DNA of 64,000 nucleotides. It comes from an uncultured Prevotellaceae bacterium. Its GTDB lineage: Bacteria > Bacteroidota > Bacteroidia > Bacteroidales > Bacteroidaceae. The stretch lies in assembly GCA_946415705.1 (NCBI GenBank), contig CAMKTN010000006.1, positions 25,873-89,872 on the forward strand, given 5' to 3'. Positions 1-8,844 of this stretch are shown here, piece after piece. The notes beneath the pieces are model-generated. The model was not told the DNA's origin. It worked only from the letters and a program-made list of their open reading frames with translations, and ran no database searches. Position numbers and translations under genes: made by a program. Position 1 is the stretch's first letter; each line of letters starts with the position of its first letter.

Positions 1-874
1 GGACATCTACACGCATATTGCCATCTCCGGCGTGCTGCTGCTCTTCGCCTATCCGTTGCTGTACCTGCTGGAACGCATCTTCGGCTTCACCAGCAATGTC
101 ACGCTGGTGGAACTCTCCAACATCAACTGCCAGCTGCTGCGCCGACTATCGGAGCAGGCACCCGGCACCTTCCAGCACTCGATGATGGTCAGCAACCTGG
201 CCGCCGCGGTGGCCAACAAGATTGGGGCGAAAGCACAGGTGGTGCGTACGGGCGCCCTCTACCACGATATCGGCAAGCTGGAGAACCCCGAGTACTTCAC
301 AGAGAACCAGCTGGGCGGCCTCAACCCGCACAACAACCTCACCAACAAGGACAGCGCTGCCATCATCCTGCGCCATGTCACCGACGGGCTGGCGTTGGCC
401 GATAAATACAACCTACCGAAGATTATCCGCGATTTCATCGCCACACACCACGGGCGCGGAATGGCGAAATACTTCTATATCACGGAGAAGAATGCGCATC
501 CGGATGAGCCCATCAATGTGGAAGACTACACCTACGTAGGCCCCAACCCGAGCACGACGGAGCAGGCTATCCTGATGATGGTGGATGCCGTAGAGGCCAG
601 CGCACGCTCGCTGAAGGAATACACCGAGGAAAGCGTAGGCACTCTCGTAGATAAGATCATCGACGGGCAGATGGCCGACGGCTACTTCCGCGACTGCCCC
701 ATCACCTTTGCCGATGTGCAGACCACGAAGTCCGTGCTCAAGGAGAAGCTGAAGACCATCTACCACACGCGCGTTTCTTATCCGACGCTCAACGCAGAAG
801 CGGAAGCGACAGAGAAAGCCCAGAAAGAAGAGGTTACGCCCGAAGCCAATCACAAGGGATCGACATCGAAATAA
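1..874 (+). CDS. PgpH/YqfF-type 7TM-HD phosphohydrolase, C-terminal part
   Basis: The frame is open from base 2, so the gene starts outside the window and only its C-terminus is seen. The visible part begins with a hydrophobic segment (last transmembrane helix) and continues into a cytoplasmic HD domain. The metal-binding residues are all visible: FQHS, YHDIGK, RHVTDG, THHG and the late MMVDAVEA. Family members hydrolyse cyclic di-AMP in the inner membrane (known for PgpH; inferred here). The tail is charged and low in complexity. Its stop lies inside the 3' end of the convergent priA, an overlap of 25 bp. Confidence 0.85.
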   Translation, partial: DIYTHIAISGVLLLFAYPLLYLLERIFGFTSNVTLVELSNINCQLLRRLSEQAPGTFQHSMMVSNLAAAVANKIGAKAQVVRTGALYHDIGKLENPEYFTENQLGGLNPHNNLTNKDSAAIILRHVTDGLALADKYNLPKIIRDFIATHHGRGMAKYFYITEKNAHPDEPINVEDYTYVGPNPSTTEQAILMMVDAVEASARSLKEYTEESVGTLVDKIIDGQMADGYFRDCPITFADVQTTKSVLKEKLKTIYHTRVSYPTLNAEAEATEKAQKEEVTPEANHKGSTSK

Positions 875-2886
875 ATATGTGCTGAACTATAGAGGTGCTC
901 GGCCATGAGGTCGGCACGTGTCTGAATGAGGAACTGACGCGCCTTGGAGAAGGAGAGCGTCGGTTCCATTTTTATGATCAAGCGGCGGATGTGTAAGCCT
1001 CCAATGCGCGCGACGGAGGGCTCGTCGGGGCCTAAGACGCGCGAGCCGAACACGCTGCGCAGGCGCAAGGCAGCATCGCGCGACAGGCTTTCAATGAGGT
1101 CGGCACTGCGATGCTTGAAATAGACCATCACCAGACGCGTGAAGGGCGGATAGGAGAACTCGCGGCGCTCGGACATCAGCTCCTGGTACATCGTGTCGAA
1201 ATCATTCGTCACCACCTGATGAATGATGGGCAGCTGGGCCTCCATGGTCTGCAACAGCACACGTCCGCGCTGCCGCCGGCGGCCGGCACGCCCCGACACC
1301 TGCGACATCATCTGGAAAGCGCGCTCGTAGGCGCGGAAGTCGGGTTGGTTCAACATCGTATCAGCAGAGAGTATGCCCACGATGCTGACGCGCTCGAAGT
1401 CCAACCCCTTGGTGACCATCTGCGTGCCCACGAGGATGTCCGTGTGGCCGGCAGCGAAGTCATCGAGGATCTGTTCGTAGGCGGCACGGGTGCGGGTGGT
1501 GTCAAGGTCCATGCGTGCGAGGCGTGCCTGCGGGAAGAGGCGCGCCAGCTCGTCCTCGATGCGCTCGGTGCCATAGCCGTGACCGCGCAGGTCGGGGGTC
1601 TCGCAGGCCGGACATTGCTGGGGTATCTCCGTCGCGTAGCCGCAGTAGTGACAGATCATGCGACCGGAGCGCTTATGCAGCGTCAGCGGGACATCGCAAT
1701 GCGGGCAGCGCGGCACCCAACCGCAGATGTGGCATTGCACCTGGGGCGCGAAGCCGCGACGGTTCTGGAACAGAATGACCTGCTCGCCAGCCTCCAAAGC
1801 AGCACGCATGGCCTCCAGCAGCTGCGGCGAGAAGGGACCTTGCATCAGGCGCTTGCGGCGCAGCTCCCTCACATCGATGATCTCTACATCCGGCAGCTGC
1901 ACCTGACCGAAACGCTCGCGGAGGGTCACCAAGCCGTACTTCCCCGTGCGGGCATTGAAATAGCTCTCAAACGAGGGCGTGGCAGTTCCTAATAAGGTAC
2001 GCGCTCCCGCGCGCGAGGCCATCAGGATGGCTACGTTACGGGCATTATAGCGGGGGGCTGGGTCCTGCTGCTTGAAATTCACCTCATGCTCCTCATCCAC
2101 GATGACGAGGCCGAGGCGCTGGAAAGGCAGGAAGATGGAGGAGCGGACACCCACGATGATGTCATAGGGCTGGGCAGAGAGCTGGCGTATCCACACATCG
2201 ACACGGTCCTTGTCCGTGAACTTGCTGTGATAAACGCCCAGGCGCTCACCGAAGACGGCCTTCAGACGATTGGTGAGCTGGGTCGTGAGAACGATTTCCG
2301 GCAGCAGGTACAGCACCTGCTCCCCACGCGCCAGCGCCTCAGCGATGAGATGGATATACAGCTCCGTCTTGCCGGAGGACGTGACGCCATGCAACAGACA
2401 CACGGGCTTCTGTTCCCACTGTCGGTGGATGTCGGAGAGGGCTGCGGACTGGGCAGGAGAAAGGGAAGGGAGGGTTGAAAATTGAAAATTGAAAATTGAG
2501 AATTGAGAATTGAGGGTTGCCTGCGTTTGGCTATCTTTCATCTTTGATCTCTTATCTTTCAGCTGTTTCAGCTTCGCAGGTAGCGCTGCCTTGAAGACCT
2601 CACCGATGGCACATAGATAATAGTCCGAGATCCACTGCCAAAGCTTGTACTGCTCAGGCAGGATGACGGGGGAGGCATCGAGGACATCCATGATATCCTT
2701 CACCACCACCTTGGGGTCGGTGGGCGGCTCGTTGTGGCGACGCACAATCAAGCCTGTGGCCGACTTCTTCGTGCCGAAGGGCACCTGGACGCGACGTCCA
2801 GCCTGCGCCACAGCGTCCAACGCTGCAGGGACGGCATAGGTGAACAGTCCCGGGAGGGGGACAGGCAAGAGGACATCCGCGAACAT
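850..2886 (-). CDS. priA: primosomal replication restart helicase PriA
   Basis: PriA is the 3'-5' helicase that reloads the replisome at stalled forks. The 678 aa protein has the N-terminal DNA-binding region, Walker A GVTSSGKTELY at about residue 167, Walker B VIVDEEHE, a zinc-binding cysteine cluster (CHIC, CPHC, CHYC, CPAC) and the C-terminal helicase motifs, so it is full length. Residues about 123-137 (NSQFSIFNFQFSTLPSL) are encoded by an A/T-rich repeat found elsewhere in the window; it sits in the linker before the ATPase core and keeps the frame. The start codon overlaps the upstream gene's stop by one base (TAATG), which implies translational coupling. Confidence 0.97.
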   Translation of the reverse strand: MFADVLLPVPLPGLFTYAVPAALDAVAQAGRRVQVPFGTKKSATGLIVRRHNEPPTDPKVVVKDIMDVLDASPVILPEQYKLWQWISDYYLCAIGEVFKAALPAKLKQLKDKRSKMKDSQTQATLNSQFSIFNFQFSTLPSLSPAQSAALSDIHRQWEQKPVCLLHGVTSSGKTELYIHLIAEALARGEQVLYLLPEIVLTTQLTNRLKAVFGERLGVYHSKFTDKDRVDVWIRQLSAQPYDIIVGVRSSIFLPFQRLGLVIVDEEHEVNFKQQDPAPRYNARNVAILMASRAGARTLLGTATPSFESYFNARTGKYGLVTLRERFGQVQLPDVEIIDVRELRRKRLMQGPFSPQLLEAMRAALEAGEQVILFQNRRGFAPQVQCHICGWVPRCPHCDVPLTLHKRSGRMICHYCGYATEIPQQCPACETPDLRGHGYGTERIEDELARLFPQARLARMDLDTTRTRAAYEQILDDFAAGHTDILVGTQMVTKGLDFERVSIVGILSADTMLNQPDFRAYERAFQMMSQVSGRAGRRRQRGRVLLQTMEAQLPIIHQVVTNDFDTMYQELMSERREFSYPPFTRLVMVYFKHRSADLIESLSRDAALRLRSVFGSRVLGPDEPSVARIGGLHIRRLIIKMEPTLSFSKARQFLIQTRADLMAEHLYSSAHIYFDVDPL
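2474..2516. repeat. A/T-rich TTTTCAATT-type repeat inside priA
   Basis: Five to six tandem units of a 9-10 bp motif (AATTGAAA/AATTGAGA) lie in frame in priA. The same motif recurs in and between genes across the window. Confidence 0.9.
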
Positions 2887-3527
2887 TATTTATTAAAGAA
2901 AAAGGAAAGAGAGATCTGCCAGGAATGGCTGTTCATATCGACTTTCGCATCTTCAATCTGCCTGGCGACAGTGTTATAGACGCGTGTCACGAAGTCGCCT
3001 TGATCGGTAATCGGGAAATGATAGCTGACGCTGAGGTTCAGGCGGTTGAAAAGCATGATGCCTGTGCCTACGTTCCAACCCAGTGTGTGGTGGTTGAAGG
3101 TGGCCTTGAACTGCTCCGTGCTCTCCCATGTCGCAGGACCTATGTACCAGTCCCACTGCGGCCCTGTGGCAACGAAGACGCCGAAAGCCTTCAGGATGGA
3201 GATGTCCCAGCGCACATTCAGCGGCACCTCGATATAGTGCATCTGTTCCTTCTCAAAGATTTCAGTCTCTAAGGTGTTATACACCTCAATGGCAGCGTTC
3301 TTCTGGGCATAGCGCAAGGCGAGGTCAGCTCCCAGACCCAACTTGGGTATCTTGGCGTGTATCTTGGGACCGACGAAGAATCCTGCACGGTTCTTCGCAT
3401 CTGCCACGGATTTGGAGAAGCTTAGGCGTGAGACTTCCAATCCTAAGTCCAGACCGTAACGCAACTGAGCGCTAGCACTCATGGCTGCGCTCAATGCGAT
3501 GATGGTAAGGAGTAGGAACCGTCTCAT
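2886..3527 (-). CDS. PorT-like outer-membrane beta-barrel protein
   Basis: A 213 aa secreted protein. It has a signal peptide ending ASAQ at about residue 21, then alternating amphipathic strands with the pattern of a small 8-stranded barrel (OMP_b-brl type), and it ends in aromatic residues (SLSFFFNK) as outer-membrane barrels do. It lies directly after gldN in the same orientation and overlaps the priA start by one base, so it is probably co-transcribed with the T9SS cluster. PorT-family proteins are T9SS accessory factors; whether this is the true PorT or another small barrel cannot be decided from sequence alone. Confidence 0.75.
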   Translation of the reverse strand: MRRFLLLTIIALSAAMSASAQLRYGLDLGLEVSRLSFSKSVADAKNRAGFFVGPKIHAKIPKLGLGADLALRYAQKNAAIEVYNTLETEIFEKEQMHYIEVPLNVRWDISILKAFGVFVATGPQWDWYIGPATWESTEQFKATFNHHTLGWNVGTGIMLFNRLNLSVSYHFPITDQGDFVTRVYNTVARQIEDAKVDMNSHSWQISLSFFFNK

Positions 3528-3549
3528 CTGCTTCCTTGTCTATAAGATG

Positions 3550-4665
3550 TTAGTGCCGTTGTCGGCGAGCCGATACACGGGGTGCCGAGGAGCCGCCACT
3601 CTTGGGTTTGGCAGCGGAGGAGGACTTGCTGCGGCGCGATGCCTTGCTCTCCTTCTTGGCGCTGTCTTTCGCCTTCGTGCGGGCAGCTTTCTTGTCCTTG
3701 CTATCTACAGCCACGCTGTCGAGACTGTCCGCAGGCACAGGCTGGTGCCAGATGTGGTTCTCGAAGTCCGACAGCTCCTGCTCGATGCGCTTCTGCTCGT
3801 TCGTCATGGCGCTGTCCGTCTTACAGTAGTTAGCCAGCACGCGTCCCTGCAGGTTGTTGGTCTTATAGATCTTACCCTCGTAGCGGTTCATGGTGAAGTA
3901 GTCATCAACGGTCATGTTCGTCACGTTGTTCAGGTTCGAAGCCATGAGCGGCATGCGCGACAGGTAGGCGGCGACATCGTCGTAGTTGATCCAGAACAGC
4001 GGATAGGGCGTAGCCTCGGTGCCGAAGTCGTCGGCGCCACGCATGAGCACGGGACAGAGGGCTGTGACGCGCGTCGTGTAGGTGGCCGAACGCTGGTCGA
4101 AGTAGTTGGACTCCTTAATATAATAACGTGTCACCTCAGCCGACGGGATATCGCTCTCGGGCACGCTGACCTTGCCGTCCTTCTCCTCGTAGTAGATGGA
4201 GTAACGCTCCAGCAGCTCGCGGGCATCAGCTTTGTCCTTTTCTTCGAAGCTCTCGTTGCCATCCAGCTTGTACTGATAGGCGGGGATGCGACCGGATATG
4301 AACAGACGGAACAGATAGGTGAACAGGTTCTGCTCCTTGCCGTGCGGCTCCACGGGGTAGTAGAGGGGTGCGTTGGCATCCTTCATCAGGTCCAGCTGAC
4401 GATAGATGTCGCGGCGCCACACCACATCCTCGGGCATCACGTCGGAAGTGGGGAACATCAAGGCTGCACGGTCGCTGGCGGGCTTTGCAGCCGTCGTCTT
4501 CTTCTGCGTCGTCGTTGTGGAAACGGCGGCAACCCTGCTCTTCTTGGGCTGCGCAAAAAGAGGAGATGACGACAAAAGCAAAAGCATGAAAAGAAGAGCC
4601 TCACCCCCGACCCCTCTCCAAAGGGCGAGGGGAGTAAAATGCTTTTGAGAACTTCTATTTTTCAT
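3550..4665 (-). CDS. gldN: T9SS ring protein GldN/PorN
   Basis: GldN is the periplasmic partner of GldK in the outer-membrane-associated ring of the T9SS. The 371 aa protein carries the family's conserved block (VVWRRDIYRQLDL, NLFTYLFRLFISG, WINYDDVAAY) and a Lys/Ser-rich basic tail (about residues 315-371). The signal sequence is unusual: residues about 11-24 (TPLALWRGVGGEAL) are the translation of a G/C-rich palindromic repeat, and the hydrophobic core LLFMLLLLSSS follows before SPLFAQ. The start codon lies between two exact inverted copies of that repeat. An 89 nt gap separates the gene from gldM. Confidence 0.93.
   Translation of the reverse strand: MKNRSSQKHFTPLALWRGVGGEALLFMLLLLSSSPLFAQPKKSRVAAVSTTTTQKKTTAAKPASDRAALMFPTSDVMPEDVVWRRDIYRQLDLMKDANAPLYYPVEPHGKEQNLFTYLFRLFISGRIPAYQYKLDGNESFEEKDKADARELLERYSIYYEEKDGKVSVPESDIPSAEVTRYYIKESNYFDQRSATYTTRVTALCPVLMRGADDFGTEATPYPLFWINYDDVAAYLSRMPLMASNLNNVTNMTVDDYFTMNRYEGKIYKTNNLQGRVLANYCKTDSAMTNEQKRIEQELSDFENHIWHQPVPADSLDSVAVDSKDKKAARTKAKDSAKKESKASRRSKSSSAAKPKSGGSSAPRVSARRQRH
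4598..4635. repeat. G/C-rich palindromic repeat, arm inside gldN signal peptide region
   Basis: A 38 bp sequence that is the exact reverse complement of 4716-4753; it encodes the TPLALWRGVGGEA stretch of GldN. Confidence 0.95.
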
Positions 4666-4715
4666 TGTAATCTATATATTCCTTTTTCTGTTGAATCGAA
4701 TCTACCTTGGTAATC

Positions 4716-4753
4716 ACTCCCCTCGCCCTTTGGAGAGGGGTCGGGGGTGAGGC
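4716..4753. repeat. G/C-rich palindromic repeat, arm after gldM stop
   Basis: Exact inverted copy (38 bp) of 4598-4635, starting one nucleotide beyond the gldM stop codon in the direction of transcription. The 80 bp between the arms contain the gldN leader and start codon. Confidence 0.95.
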
Positions 4754-4754
4754 C

Positions 4755-6320
4755 TTAATTCACCGTCACATCCATTGCGCCATCCAGCGTGCGCTCCACC
4801 CCATCGGGACCTACGGCACGGATGCGTGTGATGAAGAAGCGCTTGCCACGAGCCAGACTGCGGAACATGGTCTTCTGGCGTGCCGTGAACTCGGCAGAGT
4901 TGCTGACCTCGGGAATAGCATTACCCATGTTGTCGTAGAACACCGTCTCGAAGCCTTGCACGCGGAACGGGATGTTCAGCAGGCCGTCATCGACGGCAGC
5001 ACCGAGGGCATCGGCGTTCATGAGCACCTGCTTGGCCAGCTTGCCACCCTTGAAGCGGTTCTCGCCACCCTGCCCGTCGGCATAGGCGATGAAGGCTGTA
5101 GGATCGGGCAACTTGCGCACGCGGAACGTGAACTTACCCATCTCCTGCAGGCGGCCCTCTGTCTGGGCAGCCACGGTGATAACGGCCTCGCCACCCACAG
5201 CGGTGGGACGTGCAATGAACTTACCTTCACCCTTCGGGGTCAGGCCGCCGCCCGTCATGCTCACCTGCAGTTTGTTGGCTGGCACACCGGGTACGCTGAC
5301 ACTCATCGGGTTGTCATAACCGGCATAGAGCACGTTCATCAGGTCGGCCGACACGGTGGCGGCGGGGGGCACGACGCTGTACTTCTGCTCGAAGTCGCGA
5401 CGCACGAGCTCGCCCTGCGCGTTCATCATCTCTATATATCCCACGAGGGTGAAATCACCCGTAGTGTTGCAGATGGTCTCGTAGATACCGCGGTCGCTCT
5501 CTATCTTGCGGCCACCGATATAGATGGTGGGACGGTTCGTGGTATCAACGGCAGCCATGAGGATCTGTGCCGAGAAGCGCCCTCCCTGCACAATGACCTG
5601 CGAGCTGGGAATCACATAGGCGTTCAGTTCGTTCACACGGATATCCTTGACGCCGATGTTGGCAGACAGATCATGGAGCACCTCACCCTCGGCGTAGCGC
5701 ACATCGCCCTGCAGCTTGGTGAGCAGTGTGACGGCAGCGGCCGTAGGCATGGACTCAAACATATATTCCTGCCAGTTCTTACCGAGTGTACGCACATTTT
5801 GGGGCACTTCGGTGTTCAGGTTGCTGGCGATGATGCGGCGCTGTGCGGAGTCTGTCACCATCTTGATGATCTGTTCGCGATAGCTGTTGATGGCGCTGTA
5901 GAGGGCTTCACCACGTCCGGTGCCGGGGGCCAGCATCACGCTGGTGGCAGCCTCCAGGTCTTCACGGTTGCGGATATTGGTCACATCACCGTCCTTGCCG
6001 TCACTCTCATAGACGATGAGCTCTTTCAATTCTTCGGCGAAGTTGAAGAGAGAATCGGAGATGCGACGCACCTGTTGCGCTTTGTCATACCATTCCTTCA
6101 CCTTCTTCGGGTTGGCTTTCATCTGCTCCTCGAAGTCATCATAGATACCCTGATTCACCTTCGTGGCATTGCTGGTCGTCGTCTGAAGGCTCTTGTCCAC
6201 CAGCGAGAAACCATTCAGCACGTCGCTCGACACATTGAGTGCGAGCATCGCCATGAGGACGACGTACATCAGGTTGATCATCTTCTGACGCGGTGATATG
6301 GGTCTTTTCTTTACTGCCAT
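4755..6320 (-). CDS. gldM: T9SS motor/shaft protein GldM/PorM
   Basis: GldM is anchored in the inner membrane and spans the periplasm, transmitting proton-motive force from GldL to the ring. The 521 aa length is typical. The N-terminal cytoplasmic stretch KKRPISPRQKMINLMYVV leads into a single transmembrane helix (LMAMLALNVSSDVLNGF), followed by periplasmic beta domains, including the VPGVPANKLQVSMTGG region near residue 340 and the C-terminal RAVGPDGVERTLDG. It lies 50 nt after gldL. Confidence 0.96.
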   Translation of the reverse strand: MAVKKRPISPRQKMINLMYVVLMAMLALNVSSDVLNGFSLVDKSLQTTTSNATKVNQGIYDDFEEQMKANPKKVKEWYDKAQQVRRISDSLFNFAEELKELIVYESDGKDGDVTNIRNREDLEAATSVMLAPGTGRGEALYSAINSYREQIIKMVTDSAQRRIIASNLNTEVPQNVRTLGKNWQEYMFESMPTAAAVTLLTKLQGDVRYAEGEVLHDLSANIGVKDIRVNELNAYVIPSSQVIVQGGRFSAQILMAAVDTTNRPTIYIGGRKIESDRGIYETICNTTGDFTLVGYIEMMNAQGELVRRDFEQKYSVVPPAATVSADLMNVLYAGYDNPMSVSVPGVPANKLQVSMTGGGLTPKGEGKFIARPTAVGGEAVITVAAQTEGRLQEMGKFTFRVRKLPDPTAFIAYADGQGGENRFKGGKLAKQVLMNADALGAAVDDGLLNIPFRVQGFETVFYDNMGNAIPEVSNSAEFTARQKTMFRSLARGKRFFITRIRAVGPDGVERTLDGAMDVTVN

Positions 6321-6370
6321 TCTTGTTGAATTTATTGGACTTATGGGCCTAATAGGGCTTATAAGGCTGG

Positions 6371-7312
6371 TTAAGCCTGCGGAGCAGCCTTGGGCATATT
6401 CACGGTGAGGGCTTCAATCATACGGGCATAGACGCCATTGAGTTCTTCGATCTGCTTGGCCATCTTGCGTGTCTGGTCGTTAATCTGGTCGATGGTGCCG
6501 ACCTGCTGGCTGACGCTCTTGAGCTGCATCTCGTAGATGGTGTTGATGCCAGTAAGCGTGCGGTTGAGGTTGATCATCTCCTCGCTGTCCTGCGTCATGC
6601 GACCTGCCTGCTCGCGGACCTTACCCAGCACCTCTGTGAGCTGCTGCAGCTGATCCACGTAAGCCTCGATGGCGTCTTCCACTTCGGGAGCGTTAGCAGC
6701 CTGCGCGTTGGTGAGCAGACCCTGGGCATCCTGTCCGAGGGCAGCAGCTCCTGCGGCGGCCTGTGCAGCAGCGGCGAGGTTCGCAGCAGCCTCCTCGGAG
6801 ATTCCGGCACCACCGCCTCCGACAACTCCACCACCGATGACACCGCCACCGACAATCGTTGTGCCGCCTTCAACAGCTGCCCCGTTGGCACCCCCAACAG
6901 CAGCCCCGTTGGTGGCGGTCTGTCCGCCACCGATAACGACCGTTCCACCCGCAGCCGCACCGCCACCGATAACGACGGTGCCACCACCGCCATTTGCCGC
7001 AGCACCAGCCTCGGCAACGGTCTGTGCAGCCTCCTTCATGGCCTCCAGATCCTCCAGGTCGATGAACTCATCGGCCAGCTCGGTGTTCTGGGAGTTGAAG
7101 GGACGGTCGAAACCGGATACGAAGAACACGAAGACCTCCGTGCCCATACCGATGAACAGCATCAGGTTAGCACCCGGGATGTGCGTCAGCTTGAAGAGCG
7201 TACCGAGGATAACGACGGCAGCACCCCAGCTGTAGGCGTAGTTCATGAATGTCTGGCCCGGCACGGAATCCATCCAGTGCTGTAAGCGGGCTATAAGAGA
7301 GAATTTGCTCAT
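6371..7312 (-). CDS. gldL: T9SS motor protein GldL/PorL
   Basis: GldL forms the inner-membrane motor with GldM. Two transmembrane helices are visible in the first 70 residues (YAYSWGAAVVILGTLFKL and NLMLFIGMGTEVFVFFVSG), followed by the family's D-rich turn and a C-terminal coiled-coil region (QIEELNGVYARMIEAL). Between them, residues about 95-205 are a Gly/Ala/Val-rich low-complexity linker with repeats of GGGTVVIGGG, longer than in many GldL proteins. The start overlaps the gldK stop by 4 nt. Confidence 0.95.
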   Translation of the reverse strand: MSKFSLIARLQHWMDSVPGQTFMNYAYSWGAAVVILGTLFKLTHIPGANLMLFIGMGTEVFVFFVSGFDRPFNSQNTELADEFIDLEDLEAMKEAAQTVAEAGAAANGGGGTVVIGGGAAAGGTVVIGGGQTATNGAAVGGANGAAVEGGTTIVGGGVIGGGVVGGGGAGISEEAAANLAAAAQAAAGAAALGQDAQGLLTNAQAANAPEVEDAIEAYVDQLQQLTEVLGKVREQAGRMTQDSEEMINLNRTLTGINTIYEMQLKSVSQQVGTIDQINDQTRKMAKQIEELNGVYARMIEALTVNMPKAAPQA

Positions 7313-8799
7313 TTCTTTCCTTTATTTTTTACACCGCTGGCATCGCGCACCATGCTGCGTACGCAGCGGAAGCCGATGAAGCAACGGGGTTGGTTCTGAT
7401 ATTCGTAGGAACGCCATGCAGAGCGGATCAGGCTCTCGGGATCTTTCCATGAGCCACCGCGCACGCTTTTCTTTTTCAGGCTATAGGGGTCCTCCTTGGC
7501 GGCGTTGTAGCGCAGCTCGGGGTTCATATCGGACATGGACTCCACACCAGCCTCGGTATAGACGGTGGATGTCCACTCCGCCACGTTGCCGGCCATATCG
7601 TACAGGCCGTTGCTGTTGGCTGAGAAGATGCCGCACTTCGAGGTGATGAGCGAGCCGTCCTTGGTGTAGTTACCGCGGTCGGGCTTGAAGTTAGCATAGT
7701 AGCAACCCTTGTCGCTCTTCACGTCCTTGGCCTCCCAGGGGAAGGGGTTGCCGTCCTTACCGCGGGCGGCGTACTCCCACTCAATCTCGGTGGGCAGACG
7801 GTAGGGCTGTATCTCGCGGCCGTTGTTGCCAAGACCTTTCAGCAGATAGTCCGTGCGCCAGCGGCAGAAAGCCGTAGCCTGCTCCCAGGAGACACCCACC
7901 ACAGGGTAGTCATCGTAGGCAGGATTGGAGAAATAGAGGCGCATGTAACGCTCGTTCTCGGCATTGCGGAAGTCATTGATCCAGCACGTGGTGTCAGGGT
8001 AGATGTTCACGATGTACGTGTTCAGGAAGTCCCACGGTCCTGACAGCGGACGCGTGATGGTCTGGCGTACGACATGGCCGTCATCGTCGATGTAAGCGGT
8101 ATCCTTGGAAATCATTACTTCGGCATCCGAGAACTCGTGGTCGGTGTTCAGGTCGCGCTTTTCCAACGAGGAGACACCGATACCGTTGTCACGGTCATTC
8201 TTGATACGGTGCTTGCGCAGGGCGGCAGCTGCGTAGTCATAGACTTCGTAGCGATAGTTCATCTGGCTGGCATCCAACATCTTGGTACCGTCGATGGGAT
8301 GAGTGATATACACGCTCTCGATGGCACGCTGCTCATCCTCGTTGGCCTTGCGCCAGGGAATGTTCTTGTTCCAGTTCAGATGGGGCGTGATGGGATTGCC
8401 CTCCTTGTCTTCCTCAATCTTGAAGGTCTCATCGCCACCAAAGGCGGGGTCTGCCAGACGTTCGCGGATGATGCTGTCGCGAACCCACATCACGAACTGG
8501 CGGTACTTGGCATTACTCACCTCCGTTTGGTCCATCCAGAAACCATCAACACTGATGTCGCGCACGGGGAAACCGGCACCCCACAGGGTGTCGCCCTCTT
8601 CGATACCTACGCGCAGCGAACCTTTCGGAATGCCTACCATCCCGAAGGGGGCAGGCTCGGCAAAGGACGTGCCGCGCACACCGGTAATCTCACCGCCCGT
8701 AGCCATTGCATTCGACTTGGAGCCGGCGCAGGACGTGATAACCATCGCTACAGCGACGGCCAATGTAAAATGTAAAATGTGTAATTGACAATTACGCAT
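7309..8799 (-). CDS. gldK: T9SS lipoprotein GldK/PorK
   Basis: GldK is an outer-membrane lipoprotein that forms the T9SS ring with GldN. The 496 aa protein has a lipobox (VITSC, Cys at about residue 24) and a formylglycine-generating-enzyme-like fold (WMDQTEVSNAKYRQF, YRLPTEIEWEYAARG, GLYDMAGNVAEW, VRGGSWKDPESLIRS). The signal peptide MRNCQLHILHFTLAVAV is partly encoded by the A/T repeat TTTTACATTTTACATT that also occurs between genes, so the leader may be repeat-derived. It overlaps gldL by 4 nt. Confidence 0.95.
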   Translation of the reverse strand: MRNCQLHILHFTLAVAVAMVITSCAGSKSNAMATGGEITGVRGTSFAEPAPFGMVGIPKGSLRVGIEEGDTLWGAGFPVRDISVDGFWMDQTEVSNAKYRQFVMWVRDSIIRERLADPAFGGDETFKIEEDKEGNPITPHLNWNKNIPWRKANEDEQRAIESVYITHPIDGTKMLDASQMNYRYEVYDYAAAALRKHRIKNDRDNGIGVSSLEKRDLNTDHEFSDAEVMISKDTAYIDDDGHVVRQTITRPLSGPWDFLNTYIVNIYPDTTCWINDFRNAENERYMRLYFSNPAYDDYPVVGVSWEQATAFCRWRTDYLLKGLGNNGREIQPYRLPTEIEWEYAARGKDGNPFPWEAKDVKSDKGCYYANFKPDRGNYTKDGSLITSKCGIFSANSNGLYDMAGNVAEWTSTVYTEAGVESMSDMNPELRYNAAKEDPYSLKKKSVRGGSWKDPESLIRSAWRSYEYQNQPRCFIGFRCVRSMVRDASGVKNKGKK

Positions 8800-8844
8800 A
8801 TCTTTATGTAATTTTCAATATTTCAATCTTTCAATTTTTCAATC
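8762..8844. repeat. A/T-rich repeat at the porP/gldK junction
   Basis: Tandem TGTAAAATGTAAAATGTG followed by AATATTTCAATCTTTC units. It covers the gldK start codon and its first codons as well as the gap to porP. Confidence 0.85.
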
